DNA of 64,000 nt. Source: Choricystis sp. odSpoLacu1. Its lineage: Eukaryota; Chlorophyta; Trebouxiophyceae. The translations under genes and the position numbers were made by a program. The stretch covers positions 1,155,715 through 1,219,714 of the forward strand of contig OY253653.1 of the NCBI GenBank assembly GCA_958009055.1, written 5' to 3'. The notes beneath the pieces were generated by a model that ran no database searches, had not been told where the DNA came from, and saw only the letters and a program-made list of their open reading frames with translations. This document shows positions 1 through 10,677 of this stretch, piece by piece (within the stretch, counting starts at the first letter, position 1; every line of letters begins with the position of its first letter).

Positions 1-1715
1 TGCGCATGCTGACCCCCGACCCCACCACCATGCTGGCCTGCATCGCGGGGTCCCCCATCGTGGAGACGTCGGGCGATGGCGCGTTGCTGCGGCCGCGCTC
101 TGGGTGGGCGCAGTGGGTGCTGCCCGTCGCGCAGCGCGACCCCTCTGCCCACGCCGCCATGGTCCCCGTGGTTGTTGCCGCCCAGCCGCCGCCTCCCGCC
201 GCCGGTGGTGGCAGGGGTCGAGGTGGTGGCGGTCGAGGCGACGGCACCGCTGCCCCAGCCGCGCCGCCGACGCCCGCCCCCGGCGGGCGCGGGCGCGGGC
301 GCGGCGACGCGGGCGCGCCGGGTGGCGCGCCCGCCCCGGGCCGCGGCAAGGGCAAGAAAGGGGGGGCTGTGGCGCCTGTGCCGTCGCCGGCGCCTCGTGC
401 TGGTGCCGTGTCCCACCCTCCTCCCTCGCCGGGTGGTGGCGGAGACGCTCTCTTTGCCCTGGACGAAGAAACCGAGGCCGCGCCGCCGCCGCCGCGGGCC
501 GCGCCGCTCGCCACCACCCCGGGCCTCCTGGACGACGCCGACGTCGCCCGCCTTGTCATCGTCAAACCGTCGGCGGGGGCGGGTGGGCGGCATGCTGCCG
601 CTGCCGCCATGCCGCCGCCGACCGCGGCGACGGCGGCGCCGCCGTCCGCGGCCGCCGCCGACGCGCGCGCCGTGGCGGAGATCGCGGACGGTCTCGCCGC
701 CCTCGGCGCCGCCCTCGTGGCTCGCCGCGCCTCCGCGGGCGGCGGCAAAGCCCCCCCCACCTCTCGTCGCTCCCTGCCCGCAGGGCGCGGCTTCTACGGG
801 GACGCGGGGGCGGGGGTCGGGTGGGTGCTCGGCGCGGACGGCGACGACGCCACCCCGCCCCCGCCGCCCGACGCCGCGCGCTCCGTCCCCCTGCCCGACT
901 TTCCCCACGCCGCCCGCGCCGCCCTGGAGTCGCGCGGCTTTGTTCACATCCCCTACCCCGCCTGGCGGGCGCGGTGCCTGGGGGAGAGGGCGGCCGGGGC
1001 GGCGGGCGCGTTTGGGCCGGCCTCTGAGTATGGTGCCCTCCTCCGCTTCTGGTCCCACTTCCTGCGCGACAGGTTCAACGCGTCCATGTACGCCGAGTTT
1101 GTGGACGTCGCCCTGGCTGACGCGGCTGCCGGCCACCGGTACGGGCTGGAGTGTTTGTTCCGGTTCTACTCGTACGGCCTCGAATCGCGGTTCGACCCAG
1201 CTCTGTACCGCGACTTTGAGGCGCACGCCCTGGCCGATCACGCGTCCGGCCACGCGTACGGCCTGGAGAAGCTGTGGGCGTTCCATCACTATGCCGGGCT
1301 GCCGCACGGGCGTGGCGTGAGTGTGGACCCAGAGGTGAGTTGTGTTTTGTGAGGGGTGTGCGGTGTGTGTGTGTGTGTGCGCGGCCACGCAGGAGCGCGC
1401 GCGGGTGACGAACCAACTGTTTTTATTCCATGCTACTGCTGATCCGCCACCCTTCGGGAGGGCGGGCCTGAGCGAGCACGAAACGTGATCTAATAACCAA
1501 GATCTGTTCTGACGCAAGCGCCGCTGTGTGTGTGGGTGGAGAACGCGAGCCGAGTGGACGAGCGAGACGCACACACAACACACACACACACACCACTCAC
1601 CCCTCCCCCCCCCCCTTTTTCCACACAGATCAAAACCTTACTCGAGACCAAGTACAAGACGCTGGACGACTTCAGGCGGGACGGCGGCCGGCCGCACGCC
1701 AACGGTGGCGCATGA
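1..1715 (+). CDS. LARP1: LARP1-like RNA-binding protein, C-terminal part (5' end outside window)
   Basis: La-related protein 1 binds the cap and 5'TOP motif of ribosomal-protein mRNAs and links TOR signalling to their translation. Two exons are visible, up to 1334 and 1629-1715, joined by a phase-0 intron (GAG/gtgagt to cacacag). A Pro/Gly/Ala-rich low-complexity part with RGG-like stretches is followed, from about nt 898, by three DM15 repeats with the usual spacing of F, Y and HxYGLE/L residues ([17 protein letters not shown], then [14 protein letters not shown]). The last exon carries the expected end, KYKTLDDFR. The La motif is absent, so the N-terminal half should lie left of the window; the ATG at 6 is probably internal. 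Family assignment is firm, orthology to LARP1 likely. Confidence 0.85.
1335..1628 (+). other. Intron of the LARP1-like gene
   Basis: Canonical gtgagt donor and a long CA/C-rich tract ending in cacacag. It contains a (CA)n run around 1570-1595 and C/T homopolymers just before the acceptor. No second gene is visible in it. Confidence 0.75.
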
Positions 1716-1992
1716 GTGATGTGTGGTGGTGGGGAGGTGACGACGCTCCCCCCCGTTTTGACCCCCTGTTTTTCCTTATGTTTTCCTTCTTCTGTGCCGT
1801 GCCCCCATCCTTCCCTGCCCTTCATTTTCTGCCGACGTTGGGTGCGGTCCGGCGTCCAACACTCCCGAAAAAAAAAGACAAAAAAGTTTCGTCAAAATTT
1901 CAAATTTCATCGCTGCCGGAGAGAGAGAGAGTGAGTGAGTGAGTGAGAGAGAGAGGGAACACCGTGAGAGAACAACATCGACGCGGGGTGTG

Positions 1993-2045
1993 GGGGCAAG
2001 AAGAGAGTGTGTGTGGGGGGGCAAGAAGAGAGTGTGTGTGGGGGG
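1993..2045. repeat. Two-copy tandem repeat, ~26 bp unit
   Basis: The unit gggggcaagaagagagtgtg with a following GT run occurs twice in direct succession in the intergenic region after LARP1. The whole 1716-2366 stretch is otherwise low-complexity (GAGT runs, T/A tracts near 1867-1890 and 2060-2220), and I see no gene in it. It is the shared 3' region of two convergent genes. Confidence 0.7.
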
Positions 2046-2366
2046 TGTTTTCGTGCCGCCGTTTTTCTTTTTTTTCAATTCCTTTTGTGTGAGCTTCGTT
2101 TTCCTTCATTTCAAAAAGTATATGGGTCGTCTTGGTTTTCATACAGCGTGCTGGATGTACGGTGGCGGCCTTGGTGTTTTTCTCTCTCAGCACGGAAAAA
2201 AACAAAACAAAAAAAAGTCTTCGAAAATGGGTCATCGATCCTTCATTCCCCGAAACCTCTCCCTCTCTCCACAAGCAGACAAAAAATACCATACGCAAGT
2301 CTCCCAAGTGGGAGAAAAAAAGAAAGCACCGCCGTCCCTTCCTTGTTTTCTTCCGCCCACAAACAC

Positions 2367-3641
2367 TCACGCCGCCACCGTTTCCAGCGGCGCCCGCGCC
2401 GGCCAGCACGCCTTGCGCCCCCTGCACCCGCACCGCCCCCCGATCGAGCGCCCACACTTCATGACGCGGGCCGCGCGAGCCGCCAGCAGGAAGGCGAACG
2501 CGGGCGGCGGCGGCGGCGGCGGCGCGAAGAGGGAGGTGGAGGCAAAGGTTGGGGGCGCGCCGCCGCGGCGGCCCGCGCCCGGCGCGCCCGCACGCGAGCC
2601 GCGGGCGCCACGCTTGCGGGTGGACGGGCGAGCCGTCACCGGGCGCGCAGGCGGATGGGCGCACACCGCGGTGGCGGGGGGCAGGGTGGCGGGGGCCAGC
2701 GCGGCGACCGCCGCGCGCCGCGGCGGCGGCAGCCCCTCCGCGCACTGCAGCACCGCCGCCCGGCACTCCAGGGAGCAGGACGACCACCCCGCGCCCACGC
2801 TGCAGTTGCACCAGGCGCAGGTGGGGGAGGTTGCGGAGGAGGAGCAGGCGGTGGAGGCGGACGTGGTGGGAGAAGGGCCGGCGGAGCTGCCACCACCCCC
2901 ACTCGTGCCCTTGACGGGCTTGCGCCCCAGAAAGGCCACCCGGTGGCCGTTGGTCATGTAGGGCTGCACCCCCGCCGTGTCCATGGACCGAGCCACGTCG
3001 GCCAGGCGGACGACGTCGCGGTAGACGTTGCGGCGGACCTGGGTGGGGACGTGGGGAGGGGTGGGGAGAGGATCGGTTGGGAGCGCCGACCAAAAAAACT
3101 GACGCCTTGTGTCTCGCGCACAAACCACCCCCCTCCCGGCCGCCGCGCAACGCTCAAAACTCCCCCCCCACATGCACACACACAATCTCTCTCACCTGCT
3201 GCACCGCACACCCGGTGTGGCCGGCCACGCAGTGTGCGCACAGGGGGGCCGCGCAGGTCGCACACCAGTGCGTGCGCAGCGCGCGCGACCCTCCGTAGGC
3301 AGCGTGGGACGGGCACGGGTCGAAGAAGGGGCCGTGCTCCAGCATCTGCAGGATCCAGGACGGGACGGGGGGGCTGTGTGGGAGTGGGGTGGAGGGGGGG
3401 GGGTGGAGGCGACGTTGAGCGGCGACGGCACCAGCCCCGCGCCCGGGCAGGCAGATTGAGAAAACGGACGCCCCCCCTCGCAAACTGCCTTACCCACCTC
3501 CTCCCTCCCTCTATCTTCTCACCAGTCAATGTGCTTGATGGCAGGCGCCGTCGTCGGGTCCAGGGGGGGGGGCAGGGCAGCGCAGGGGGCGGGCGGGGTG
3601 TCGGGGAACTCATCGGTCGGGAGGTCAGAGGGGGGCGGCAT
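2367..3641 (-). CDS. PLATZ-family zinc-binding transcription factor
   Basis: PLATZ proteins are zinc-dependent, A/T-rich-DNA binding repressors of plants and algae. Exons (minus strand): 3641-3523, 3373-3196, 3038-2367, giving 322 residues. Exon 2 holds the N-terminal half: W-I-L-x-M-L, FF, C-x2-H, then CATC and LCAHC with H-x-GC. Exon 3 opens with the family signature QVRRNVYRDVVRLADV, then VQPYMTNGHRVAFLGRKP, and a final C-x2-C...C-x3-C cluster (CAWC, CSLEC). An Arg/Ala/Gly-rich, probably disordered tail follows. The start ATG is the only one in exon 1 and both splice phases fit. DNA targets cannot be read from the sequence. Confidence 0.9.
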
Positions 3642-4251
3642 GGTGGGTCAGTTGGTGGGGTGGGGATGTGGTTTTTGCGCGGAAACGCGGCGAGGGGTGA
3701 GTATATGCGAGCTGAGGAGTGATCGAGCGGGCGGGAGGGGGGGGGCGCGGTGGGGGCGCGCCGTGATTGGTTTGTGTGCAAATGAATGGGTCGTGCGGTG
3801 AAAATCAGCAACGCGATATCACAGAAAGACGCCCTTTAATCGCTTTTAAGGCCCCCTGCGTGCCCAAAGTTTCCACGATCTTTGAGTCGGCAAGAGCGTG
3901 GAAAGAGAGGGCCCCGCCACAGCGCCGACTGGCGTGTGTGTGTGTGTGTGTGCAGTGTGTCTCTCGGCTGACCCGCCGCCCGCTCACTCCGGTCGGCGCC
4001 AGCGGAATAAAACACTGCGATCGCCCTCTATGCCCTCCCTCTCCTCCACGCCCACGACGTCGGTGTGAGCGCCGACAATGCATGCAACACAAGAAAGGCG
4101 GCGTCGACAGACAGGGGAGGGTGCAGCACGGAGAGGCCTGGGGTGCCAAGGAAAGGTCGAGCAGTGGTGCGTTTTCTTCTCTCTTTGCTCGTCACACTCC
4201 TTTTCCCTTTTTTTCCGTCCCTCACCCCCGTCCCACCACTGCACACACACC
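3642..4251. promoter_or_regulatory. Intergenic region between divergent PLATZ and eS4 genes
   Basis: About 610 bp between two start codons, so it must hold both promoters. Visible features are an AT-richer patch (gatatcac, ctttaatcgcttttaagg) near 3813-3850, a (GT)n run near 3933-3955 and a T/C-rich leader ending in a CA run just before the eS4 ATG. No protein gene is supported here. Confidence 0.55.
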
Positions 4252-5909
4252 ATGGGCAGGCGCGGACCCACCAAGCACCTCAAGCGCCTCAACGCGCCCA
4301 AGCACTGGCAGCTGGCCAAGCTGGGCGGCATCTTTGTACGTGTTTGTTTTTTTTGGTCGGGTGCCGTCATTGGGTGGGACGGCGTCCACCGCCTCCAGCC
4401 CGCCCCAGCCTCCCCGTGTCGCGATGGTGGTGGCATCAGGCCATCGCATGGGGGGTGGACGGATTGAGAGGAGGCCTGGAGGCGACGGATTGCGGGCACC
4501 GCGCTTCGACCCGCTCTCAAGCGTCGGGCCGCCGCTGCCGCCCGCCGCGCCTGCCGACGCACCTCCCCTTCTGCCCGCCTCCCTGCCCCCCCATTCGCTG
4601 GCCTGTGTGCCCCACCTGTGCACCACGGTGGCGCCGGGCGATGGAGGCCGCCAAGCGCCAAAAGCCAACACGCCCCCGAGCGGCGGCCCGATCCTGTGCG
4701 CTCACCGTTTCCCCCCCCTCCCCCCTCCCCAGGCCCCCAAAGCTTCCGCCGGTCCGCACAAGACGCGCGAGTGCCTGCCGCTGGTCATCATGCTGCGCAA
4801 CCGGCTTAAGTGAGTGTTTTTTCTGGTTTTGGAGAGAGGCGTGGAAAGAGAGACGGGCGCCCGAGAGCGCCTGCCGCCGCCGCTGCTCCTCTGCCGAGGC
4901 CGGCGTGTCTGCCCGCAAGGGGTTGGCCCGGCTGCGCGCGCGCACGGTCGTCGTCCGTGCCGCGGGGCGTGGCCGATGCGGGGGTGTGGCAGCCGACGCA
5001 CGCGCGCCGCGCGGGAGGGAACAGGCGCGGCAGACCGACCGCGCGCGATCTCGCCCAGCTTTGCTCCCCGCCTGCCCTCGCTCGGGGCTGGCGGAGCTGC
5101 GGGCCGAGTCGCACTGCACGCGCGAGAGGGGGCGTGGGGTTTGGGAGGCTGGGAGGCGCAGGCGGCGGCGGGGCGAGGCGGGGGCCGGCAGAGCGATCGG
5201 CGTCAAATTTCGACGGCGGCGGCTCCCCACTCGGCTTGCACCACCCCCACACCTCACCTCACCTTCCCCTCCCCACCTCACCACCACCACCAGGTACGCC
5301 CTCACCGGCAAGGAGGTCACCTCGATTCTGATGCAACGCCTCGTCAAGGTGGACGGCAAGGTGCGCACCGATGCCACCTACCCCGCGGGGCTGATGGACG
5401 TCATCTCCATCGACAAGACGGACGAAGCCTTCCGCCTGGTGTACGACACCAAGGGGCGGTTTGTGTGCCACCGCGTGGGGCGGGAGGAGGCGGCCTACAA
5501 GCTGCTGAAGGTCAAGCGCCAGCAGGTGGGGAAGGGGGGCGTGCCCTACATCGCGACGCACGACGGCCGCACCCTCCGCTACCCCGACCCCGACGTCAAG
5601 GTCAACGACACCGTCGTCTTCGACATCGAGGCCAACAAGGTGACGAGCGTGCTGAAGTTCGATGTGGGCCAGCTGGCCATGGTGGTGGGCGGCCGCAACA
5701 GGGGGCGCGTCGGCACGGTCGTGCACCGCGAGAAGCACGTTGGCGCGTTTGACATTGTGCGGGTGCGCGACGCGGCGGGGCACGAGTTTGCGACGCGGCT
5801 GACCAACGTGTTTGTCATTGGCAAGGGGGACAAGCCCATGATCTCGCTGCCCAAGGGCAAGGGCGTGCGGCTGACGATTCTGGAGCAGGCGGCCAAGCGC
5901 GCGGCGTGA
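4252..5909 (+). CDS. RPS4: 40S ribosomal protein eS4 (RPS4)
   Basis: Structural protein of the small cytosolic ribosomal subunit. Exons 4252-4335, 4733-4809 and 5294-5909 join to 258 residues (family about 260). The product starts [19 protein letters not shown] as expected, exon 2 encodes [19 protein letters not shown]...LRNRLK, and exon 3 continues YALTGKEV with the S4 RNA-binding fold and a C-terminal KOW-like segment ([14 protein letters not shown]). Second intron phase 2 is consistent (AA/G Lys codon). The two introns (397 and 484 nt) are long for this window. Identification is unambiguous. Confidence 0.97.
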
Positions 5910-6250
5910 AACGAGGTCTGGTGTTTTTTTTTTGCTGCCCCCCTTTTTTCCCTCTCTCATTTTCTGCTGTGGAGAGACGCCCATGCGCCTGACTTTGGTG
6001 AGTGTGTGTCCCTCGCGTTCCCCCTTTTTTCACCCCCCCCCCCCCTTGATGTGCAAAACCACGGAGAGAGAGGGTGTGTGGTGTCCAAAAAAGTAGGTCG
6101 AGCGAAAAAAGAGCGAAAAAAACAGAGGGGCTCACTCCTTCTCGCTTCTGCGTCTCTACTCTTTGGCCGCGGGCGCGGGGCCGCGCGCGCCCGCCTCTCC
6201 CTCACCCTCCACACACGCGCACACGCACACGCACACGCGCTCGCGCCACC

Positions 6251-6783
6251 ATGGGCAAAAGCGACTTCACGCCCAAGGCGGTGCGTGTTGGTTTTTTGTC
6301 GCCCCCCATGCCTGCACCACCTCCGCTGCCTCGCGGCTCTTTGCCCCACACCGCCCCCACCATGCGCACCTTGTGTGTGCATGTCCACCCAGCGCACCGC
6401 CGGGTTTGAAAAAAGCGCCGCCTTTCTTTGTTGCGCACACAAAAAACTCACACCCCACCCACCCTCTTCCCCGCACCCTCCCCAGATCGCCAACCGCGCC
6501 AAGTCCAAGGGCCTGCAAAAGCTGCGCTTCTATTGCCAGATGTGCGGCAAGCAGTGCCGGGATGAGAACGGGTTCAAGTGCCACGTGTCGTCTGAAAGCC
6601 ACCGGCGCCAGATGGCGTTGTTTGGGGAGGCGCCGGATGCCATGGTGGCCGAGTTTTCGGCCAAGTTTGAGGCTGCGTTTCTGGACCTGATGCGGAGGAC
6701 GCACCCGTTTTCTCGGGTGCCGGCGCAGGTGAGTAGAGAGAGGGAGAGGAGGGAAACGGGTGTGCGACCATCAGTCCCCCCCC

Positions 6784-6822
<39 letters not shown>

Positions 6823-6890
6823 ACACCCACACACACACACACCCACACACGCACACCCACACACGCACACACGCACACACACACACACAC

Positions 6891-6937
<47 letters not shown>

Positions 6938-6996
6938 CACACACGCACGCACACACACACGCACGCACACACACACGCACACACACACACACACAC

Positions 6997-7040
<44 letters not shown>

Positions 7041-7963
7041 CACAGCTCGTCTACAACCAGTACATCGCGGACAAGGAGCACATCCACATGAACGCGACTC
7101 ACTGGCACACGCTGACCGACTTTGTGGCCCACGTGGGGAGGACGGGCGTGTGCCGCGTCGATGAAACAGAGGCAGGCCTCCACATCACCCTGGTGGCGGG
7201 GGATGCGGCCAAGGAGGCGGCCGCCGCGGCGCGGGAACGCCGGGACAAAGCGGAGCGGGATGATGCAGCCCGCGCGGCCGCCGCGGTCGCGGCGCAGGCG
7301 GCGCGCGCGGCCGAGGCGGCTGCCGCCGCGGGGAACGCGACCGCCGCCCCCGCCCCCAGCCACGACCTGGTGCGTGGCGAGGGGGATGCCCCCGTGCGGT
7401 TGGCCGTGAGTTGCGGCGTGCCCGCGCGCGCGGTGGCGCCCGCGGCCGCCGCGTTTGGGGAGGATGAAGACGACGACGCTGGCGCCCCTGCCACTGCCGC
7501 CAAGCGAGGCCGCCCCACCAAAGCCGAGGAACTGATGGCCCGCGAAACCGCGGCCAAGCGGGCGAGGCAGCAGGAGGAGGCGGAGAAGGAGGGCGCAGCC
7601 GCTGCGGCCGCCCCCGCCCCCTGGATCCGGCCGCGCCTCACCGTCAAGCTCGTCGCCTCTTCCCTCCGCGCGTCCGGCCTCTACAAAGCCAAAGCCGTCG
7701 TCACGTCCGTCGACGGCCACACCGCCACCGTGGAGACGGTGGACGGGGGCGCCGTGCTGTGCGTGGATGAAGCCCACGTGGAGACGGTGGTGCCGGGGGT
7801 CGGGGGGAGCGTGATGGTCGTGGGCGGCCGCCGCGCGGGCGCGGTCGGCACCCTCGCCTCCATCGATGAAGCCAGGTTCCAGGCTCGCGTGGTGGCCCTG
7901 GATGACGGTGGTGGGGATGGCTGGTTTGAGTATGACGATGTGTGCAAGTGGAGGAAAGGGTAG
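6251..7963 (+). CDS. KIN: KIN17 DNA/RNA-binding protein
   Basis: KIN17 is a nuclear protein with a zinc finger, a winged-helix domain and a C-terminal KOW domain, linked to DNA replication, repair and pre-mRNA splicing. Exons 6251-6280, 6486-6728 and 7046-7963 give 396 residues, close to the 393 of the human protein. The CX2CX12HX5H finger is seen at about C27, C30, H43, H49, followed by the conserved SESHRRQM. Exon 3 starts LVYNQYIADKEHIHMNATHW, the winged-helix core. A long Ala/Glu/Lys-rich linker follows and the C-terminal KOW pair (VDGHTATVETVDGG; VGGSVMVVGGRRAGAVG) is present. Confidence 0.95.
6788..7040. repeat. (CA)n microsatellite in KIN17 intron 2
   Basis: About 250 bp of nearly uninterrupted CA dinucleotides with scattered CCC and G interruptions; it makes up most of the 317-nt intron and runs up to the acceptor (caacacag). 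It produces long His/Thr or Val/Cys open frames on both strands that are not genes. Such a tract also acts as an extended polypyrimidine-poor region, so branch-point placement is unclear. Confidence 0.95.
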
Positions 7964-8024
7964 AGAGAGGGGGGGGGTCTGTAGACAGCAAGGCACACCA
8001 GACAATCAACAACACAACACAAAA

Positions 8025-9878
8025 CTACCTCGAATCCTCCCACACACCGTCCCCCTCCCACCCAAACGGCTCCTCCGGCGGTGGCGCCGCCAGCGGGGGT
8101 GCAGCTGCCGCCTCGGCGCGCTCCTTGAGAGCAGCAGCCGCGGAGGCAAGCCACGGCGCGGCCGCTGTCAACCGTGACTCGATGGCCGCGGTGGCCGCCG
8201 CCCGCACGTGCGACCCCACAATCGCGGCGGGCAGCTCCCTCGCAGCGGCGCGCCAGTCGAGAGTGGGGGACCGCGCCCCCGTGACGCGCACTGCCACGAC
8301 GTCATCGTCTCGAGCGCCCGGTGGGGCCAGAGCGCGGGTGGCGGGGCCGCCCCGGCGCAGGGCACTCACGGGGACGCCCACGCGTGCATCCAGGGCGTCT
8401 GGGTCGCCCGCGTCCGCGGCGGCGCACCAGACGGCCAGTTCGACCGCGCGGGAGGGAGAGGAGGGCACACCCAGGCGAACGTCCAGCCGGCGTGTGCGCG
8501 CAGTACCGCCCCTGTCCAGGGTGACCCGGGCAGTGCCAGTGGATAAAGCCAGCGTGGCTGCCGCGGCGGATGACGCACCCGCCCCCAGGGAGAGCAGGGA
8601 GAGAGTGGACAGGAGGGAGGCGGCGACGCCGACGGGTCTCACAGCCACGGTGAGAGGAGCCAGCACGATGTCCAGCGACGGCGAGGGCAGGTGCCCCCCC
8701 GCCGGCCACAACGCGACGCGCACGGCGGGCGTGGGGGCGGGGGACGGGCCGGACAGGGACGCGGGAGGGAGCAGGGGTGGGGCCAGCTTGCCATCGCCCT
8801 TGGACGGCGATGGCGCGCTGGACCCACCCTCGGCAGACACTGAGACGACGGCCGCGAGGAAGGGGTGCAGGCGTGCGAGCATGAGGCGCACGACGTCATC
8901 CGAGACTGCGGCCGTCGCAGTGACTGGGCGGGCCAGGGCCAGCCCCCCATCCACCCGCCACGCGCGCACACACACGCGAGCCGTGTCAGACTGCAGCGTG
9001 AGAGCTAAGGGGACCGCGTGCGGGGACGGTGGCTGGGGTGTGCGCCACCAGGCGTCACGCCCCGAGACGCGGGGCGGGGCGGCGTCGAGCGCGGCGCACC
9101 CGGCAGCAGAAAAGACCCTCACTTTCGAGCCGAGCGCTTTGCCCACCACCTCGGGCAGCATCACCCGCCCCCGAGTCAGCAGCACGCGCAGCGGGGCCAG
9201 CCCAGAGACGTCGGCCGTGCCCGACAGTCTGAGTGGCACGACGGTCGTCGTTGTTGCGTCGCGCGCGTGAGCGGGGCGAGTGTCGGCCGTGTGTTCCGCC
9301 CCCCCTGCATCCTTCAACATGCCCACACTCTTCAACAGCTCCACCAGGCGTAGGCACCCCGACTCGCCGTGCGTCCAGTCGAGGTAGAGACCATCGATGA
9401 CGACATCGATGGGGGGCGGGCGCGTTCCCGTGACCAGTCGGTCCACCGCAGCCACGATCAACGAGGACAGAGGGGCCGCCACTGTGACGCGGTCCACGCC
9501 CGCAACGCGGACGGGGTGGGTGGCAGCAGGCGCGCCCTGGCCACTCTGTGTCAGAAACAGGTCGACACCCAGCGTTGGCGTCGACGAAGTGACAAGGGTT
9601 GAGACCCCACGCACACGCAGCCTGCGGGTGGCCACCAACCGGGCCACTCCCACCAGGGTGCCTCTGCCGCCCAGGGCGGTGTCTGCCAGGTCCAGGGCGC
9701 GAAGGAGGGCGCCGGTGGCCAGGGCGAGCGCGGCGATGCAGCCGAGCACGCCCAGGAAGCGGACGGCGAGGCGGTGCGCGGCCAGAGCCACAGCCAGGCC
9801 GACCACAGCTGTCGCCACGGTGGCGAAGCTGGGCGGCGTGGCGGCTGCCGCGCCAGAAGGGAGAGAGGGGCCGGCCAT
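8025..9878 (-). CDS. Hypothetical membrane-anchored protein, beta-rich
   Basis: Single-exon frame of 617 residues from the ATG at 9878; a slightly longer frame upstream begins only with TTG. Residues about 18-60 form one or two hydrophobic segments, and the rest is a long soluble part rich in Val/Leu/Ala with alternating hydrophobic residues, suggesting beta structure, broken by Ser/Pro/Gly linkers. The pattern (short N-terminal anchor, then a long beta-rich body with a recognisable VDVVIDGLYLDWTHG segment) is vaguely reminiscent of AsmA/chorein-type lipid-transfer proteins, but I do not recognise a signature. Its start lies 70 bp from that of the divergent Tim17-like gene. Confidence 0.65.
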   Translation of the reverse strand: MAGPSLPSGAAAATPPSFATVATAVVGLAVALAAHRLAVRFLGVLGCIAALALATGALLRALDLADTALGGRGTLVGVARLVATRRLRVRGVSTLVTSSTPTLGVDLFLTQSGQGAPAATHPVRVAGVDRVTVAAPLSSLIVAAVDRLVTGTRPPPIDVVIDGLYLDWTHGESGCLRLVELLKSVGMLKDAGGAEHTADTRPAHARDATTTTVVPLRLSGTADVSGLAPLRVLLTRGRVMLPEVVGKALGSKVRVFSAAGCAALDAAPPRVSGRDAWWRTPQPPSPHAVPLALTLQSDTARVCVRAWRVDGGLALARPVTATAAVSDDVVRLMLARLHPFLAAVVSVSAEGGSSAPSPSKGDGKLAPPLLPPASLSGPSPAPTPAVRVALWPAGGHLPSPSLDIVLAPLTVAVRPVGVAASLLSTLSLLSLGAGASSAAAATLALSTGTARVTLDRGGTARTRRLDVRLGVPSSPSRAVELAVWCAAADAGDPDALDARVGVPVSALRRGGPATRALAPPGARDDDVVAVRVTGARSPTLDWRAAARELPAAIVGSHVRAAATAAIESRLTAAAPWLASAAAALKERAEAAAAPPLAAPPPEEPFGWEGDGVWEDSR

Positions 9879-9948
9879 TGGCAAGCCGCGAAGAGTGTGC
9901 CGCAAATTTCAGTTTCTTTTTCTTTCCCAGCACTCGCTCCCTTTTTTC
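9879..9948. promoter_or_regulatory. Very short divergent promoter (70 bp)
   Basis: Only 70 bp separate the ATG codons of two head-to-head genes. The centre holds cgcaaatttcag, a short AT patch in very GC-rich surroundings, followed by a T/C tract leading to the plus-strand ATG. Transcript leaders must be extremely short or overlap the opposite coding region. Confidence 0.55.
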
Positions 9949-10599
9949 ATGTCGCATCGCCCTGACGTCAGCGCCGGATGGCAGCGCCGCGTCCTGGGGT
10001 TGACGGGGGGCGCAGGACTCACTGGCGCCGGCGTCGGCTCCCTACTAGCCCTGCTGTATGCAGCCCCCATATCACGTTACGCGGTGGGCACAGCCGCGTC
10101 GTGCGCTCTCGCGGGGGCCACTTTTGCCTCACTCTGCGAAGCCGCGCGCGCCGCTCGCTGCGCCGACACCCCCCTCAACTCCGGCCTGGCGGGCGGGGGG
10201 GCAGGCTACGCTCTCACCGTCATCCACACAGGGTCCCCCGCGCGAGGGGCGGGTGTGGGCCTGGTGGCCGCCCCCCTGGCCGCGGCCGCTGCGGCCGCCA
10301 CTGCCCACCTGGGCGGCAGGCGCGGCATTCTACGCCCGCTGCTGGAGTCCACAGGCCTGTTGGACCTGGATGCTGACGCCCGGGCTGAGCGGGCGGCGGC
10401 GGAGGTGGCCGCGACTGTGGCAGCGGTGGAGGCTGCATCTCAACCCCTCCCCTTTTACTTGCGCTGGCTGCCCATTCAACGGTTGACGCCGGACGAGGTG
10501 GCCGCCCATGCGGCCAAGAAGGCGTCGGGTGAGCAGGCGGCAAGAGCTACGGCGGCGGCGGGCGGGTTGCTGGCAGTGGTGGCGAAGAAGGAGAAGTGA
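9949..10599 (+). CDS. Small multi-pass membrane protein, Tim17/Tim22-like
   Basis: Intronless, 216 residues. Three to four Gly/Ala-rich hydrophobic segments cover about residues 15-115, with small-residue packing motifs (GGAGLTGAGVG, LAGGGAGYALTV) and a charged loop between them containing RCADTPLNSG. This organisation matches the Tim17/Tim22/Tim23/Pmp24 superfamily, whose members build inner-membrane translocases or belong to complex I (B14.7). The C-terminal part contains LPFYLRWLPIQRLTPDEV and an Ala/Lys tail. Superfamily membership is an inference from the fold pattern, not a firm call; a precise subunit identity cannot be given. Confidence 0.6.
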   Translation: MSHRPDVSAGWQRRVLGLTGGAGLTGAGVGSLLALLYAAPISRYAVGTAASCALAGATFASLCEAARAARCADTPLNSGLAGGGAGYALTVIHTGSPARGAGVGLVAAPLAAAAAAATAHLGGRRGILRPLLESTGLLDLDADARAERAAAEVAATVAAVEAASQPLPFYLRWLPIQRLTPDEVAAHAAKKASGEQAARATAAAGGLLAVVAKKEK

Positions 10600-10677
10600 A
10601 ACGAAACGAAAAAAATGTTTTTAAAAAAGCACGCGTCTCACTCTCTCACGCCACCACACACACAAAACACACACACT

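Noticed and set aside
4421..4447. 7-bp inverted repeat (gcgatgg/ccatcgc) in eS4 intron 1 as a snoRNA
   Set aside because: Short stem, 13-nt loop and no box motifs; expected by chance in a GC-rich intron.
6574..7164. Long His/Thr and Val/Cys repeat open frames on both strands
   Set aside because: They are translations of the CA microsatellite in the KIN17 intron; no start context, conserved domain or splice logic.
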